Made by a program: the position numbers and the translations under genes. A stretch of 15,097 bases of DNA from the NCBI GenBank assembly GCA_038227745.1, contig JBBRPS010000161.1:1-15097 (forward strand), read 5' to 3'. Positions 14,086 to 15,097 of the stretch are shown in pieces. This stretch comes from DASPXY01 sp038227745 (GTDB taxonomy: Bacteria; Planctomycetota; Planctomycetia; Gemmatales; Gemmataceae). The notes under the pieces are model-generated. The model was not told the DNA's origin. It was given only the letters and a program-made list of their open reading frames with translations, and ran no database searches. Numbering within the stretch: position 1 is the stretch's first letter; each line of letters opens with the position of its first letter.

Positions 14086-15097
14086 ATGCACCGCTGGCTC
14101 ATCGTCGCGACGGTCGGTCTGCTGGGACTGATATTCCCCGGACCGCACCAGTCTCCCACCGAGGCGCAGCAGAAGGGGCGGACGCAGCCACGTCCGCAAC
14201 CGCAGCCCCAGCCGCAGTATCGCCCCCCGCAGCCGCGCCCCCAACCGCAGCCGCGTCCGCAGCCGCAGCCGCGTCCGCAGCCGCAGTACCGCCCGCAACC
14301 GCAGCGCGCTGCTGCACCGCGCCCCGTCCAGCCGCGCGCCGCCGCCCCGCGCACCGCACCACAGCGCACCGCCGCCCCGCGCACCGCACCACAGCGCGCG
14401 ACCGCGCCGCGCACCGCCCCCAAGGGGAACCAGGCCGCCCGGCAGCAGCCGAACCGGACCACCCCGCAGCTCAGTCGCGTGGCCAGGCCGCAGGTGAACC
14501 GCCCCGCGCCGCCGCAGGCCGCGCGGGGCGTTCAGCAGCAAGTCAACCGGATCGCCCAGCAGCAGGCGGCGCGGGTGGCGCGGCAGCAGGCCGCCCGCGC
14601 CGCGGAGCAGCAGGTCGCCCGCATCGCCCAGCGCGTGGCCCTCAGGCACATGGAGACGCGGGCGGCCAAGGCGTCCAAGGCCGCGAAGAAGTCCCCGCCC
14701 TCCGAGCAGGTCGCCGCCCGGATCCAGGCGGCACGGCAGGCCCAGGCCGCCACGGAGACCAACCTCCTGAGCCGGCAGGTGCAACTCCTCGCCAGCGCCC
14801 GCAAGCAGGGGGCCGTCGGACCGGATTTCGACCGCGTGTGGAACGAGCTGCTGAACCGGAAGTTCGTCGATCTCTCCGCGCCCTCCTCGGACACGAAGTA
14901 CGACGTCGTGTTCACCAACAAGTCGGGCACCGTGACGCACCACGAGTTCGGCAGCTACCTCGACGCGAACCAGTTCGCCGACGAGTACCGCAAGGGCGTT
15001 TACAGTCTCGTCGACGGCACCCTGACGAAGATCGACCTGTTCGCCGTCGGCAAGGGGGCCACGGACCAGGACCGGGGGACCGCCCGCCTGTACTACG
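14086..15097 (+). CDS. Exported Pro/Gln/Arg-rich repeat protein, 3' end outside window
   Basis: A continuous frame of 337 codons runs off the right edge. It starts with a signal-peptide-like segment (MHRWLIVATVGLLGLIF, then a polar region around 20-30). Next come a low-complexity region of PQPRPQPQ-type repeats (34-73), a decapeptide repeat AAPRTAPQRT (86-110), and a long Gln/Ala/Arg-rich helix likely to form a coiled coil (about 115-240). Finally a compositionally normal, probably folded segment begins at about 246 (FDRVWNELLNRKF, then TKYDVVFTN and VYSLVDGTLTKIDLF) and continues past the edge. I do not recognise the last region. The basic, Pro-rich part would suit a cell-envelope or surface location. 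It is divergent from the Hsp90 gene, so it is probably regulated separately. Confidence 0.75.
   Translation, partial: MHRWLIVATVGLLGLIFPGPHQSPTEAQQKGRTQPRPQPQPQPQYRPPQPRPQPQPRPQPQPRPQPQYRPQPQRAAAPRPVQPRAAAPRTAPQRTAAPRTAPQRATAPRTAPKGNQAARQQPNRTTPQLSRVARPQVNRPAPPQAARGVQQQVNRIAQQQAARVARQQAARAAEQQVARIAQRVALRHMETRAAKASKAAKKSPPSEQVAARIQAARQAQAATETNLLSRQVQLLASARKQGAVGPDFDRVWNELLNRKFVDLSAPSSDTKYDVVFTNKSGTVTHHEFGSYLDANQFADEYRKGVYSLVDGTLTKIDLFAVGKGATDQDRGTARLYY
14184..14306 (+). repeat. Pro-Gln-Arg coding microrepeat
   Basis: Imperfect tandem units of CCGCAGCCGCGT type (about 12-18 bases), encoding PQPRPQPQ(Y) motifs inside the exported repeat protein. Base changes are mostly at third positions, for example CAA for CAG in PQ. 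This suggests the peptide pattern is maintained. Confidence 0.65.
14341..14423 (+). repeat. 30-bp tandem repeat encoding AAPRTAPQRT
   Basis: Two units (14341-14370 and 14371-14400) share an identical 27-base core, and a decayed partial third copy runs to about 14423. Near identity at DNA level points to recent unit duplication, unlike the older PQ repeat just upstream. Confidence 0.75.

Noticed and set aside
13751..14086. 111-codon plus-strand frame ending on the ATG of the repeat protein
   Set aside because: Arg-rich, without a ribosome-binding site or any family resemblance. The overlap of its TGA with the ATG is probably chance.

Overview
The window is very GC-rich and densely packed, with genes on both strands. 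The best guess is a planctomycete, probably Gemmata-like. The reasons are the very long membrane-spanning aminopropyltransferase-like protein, a PilT/GspE ATPase pair whose GspE member carries its own membrane helices, and the generally weak ribosome-binding sites. No rRNA, tRNA, CRISPR array, insertion sequence or phage gene was seen, so this looks like chromosomal backbone and not a mobile island.

Layout, left to right: the 3' end of an unidentified gene (2-151, +); a DNA topoisomerase IB broken by a one-base frameshift just before its catalytic tyrosine (276-1404, +); a 1086-residue fused membrane/spermidine-synthase-like protein (1525-4785, -), followed by a strong intrinsic terminator; a 299-base gap; a GspE/PilB-type ATPase (5085-6932, -) overlapping by four bases with an upstream PilT-type ATPase (6929-8092, -); hisF (8153-8920, -), separated from pilT by a hairpin; a small four-helix membrane protein (9165-9683, +); and a three-gene minus-strand cluster reading from 13728 to 9712. 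That cluster is a divergent Hsp90 (htpG-like), then two tandemly duplicated all-helical TPR-like proteins of 360 and 358 residues. Divergent from it, and running off the right edge, is an exported Pro/Gln/Arg-rich repeat protein (14086-15097, +).

Three groups of genes plausibly act together. PilT and GspE are translationally coupled and probably power one secretion or pilus-like machine. Hsp90 and the two TPR-like proteins are almost contiguous and resemble in outline the eukaryotic pairing of Hsp90 with TPR cochaperones; a functional link is inference only. HisF (histidine biosynthesis) has no other his gene in view. Two similar hairpins with CCCACGGG/CCCGTGGG arms lie just 3' of two unrelated minus-strand genes and look like a dispersed terminator-like repeat.

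The strongest leads are the Hsp90/TPR-like cluster, the frameshifted topoisomerase, the repeated hairpin, and the unrecognised C-terminal region of the repeat protein at the right edge.
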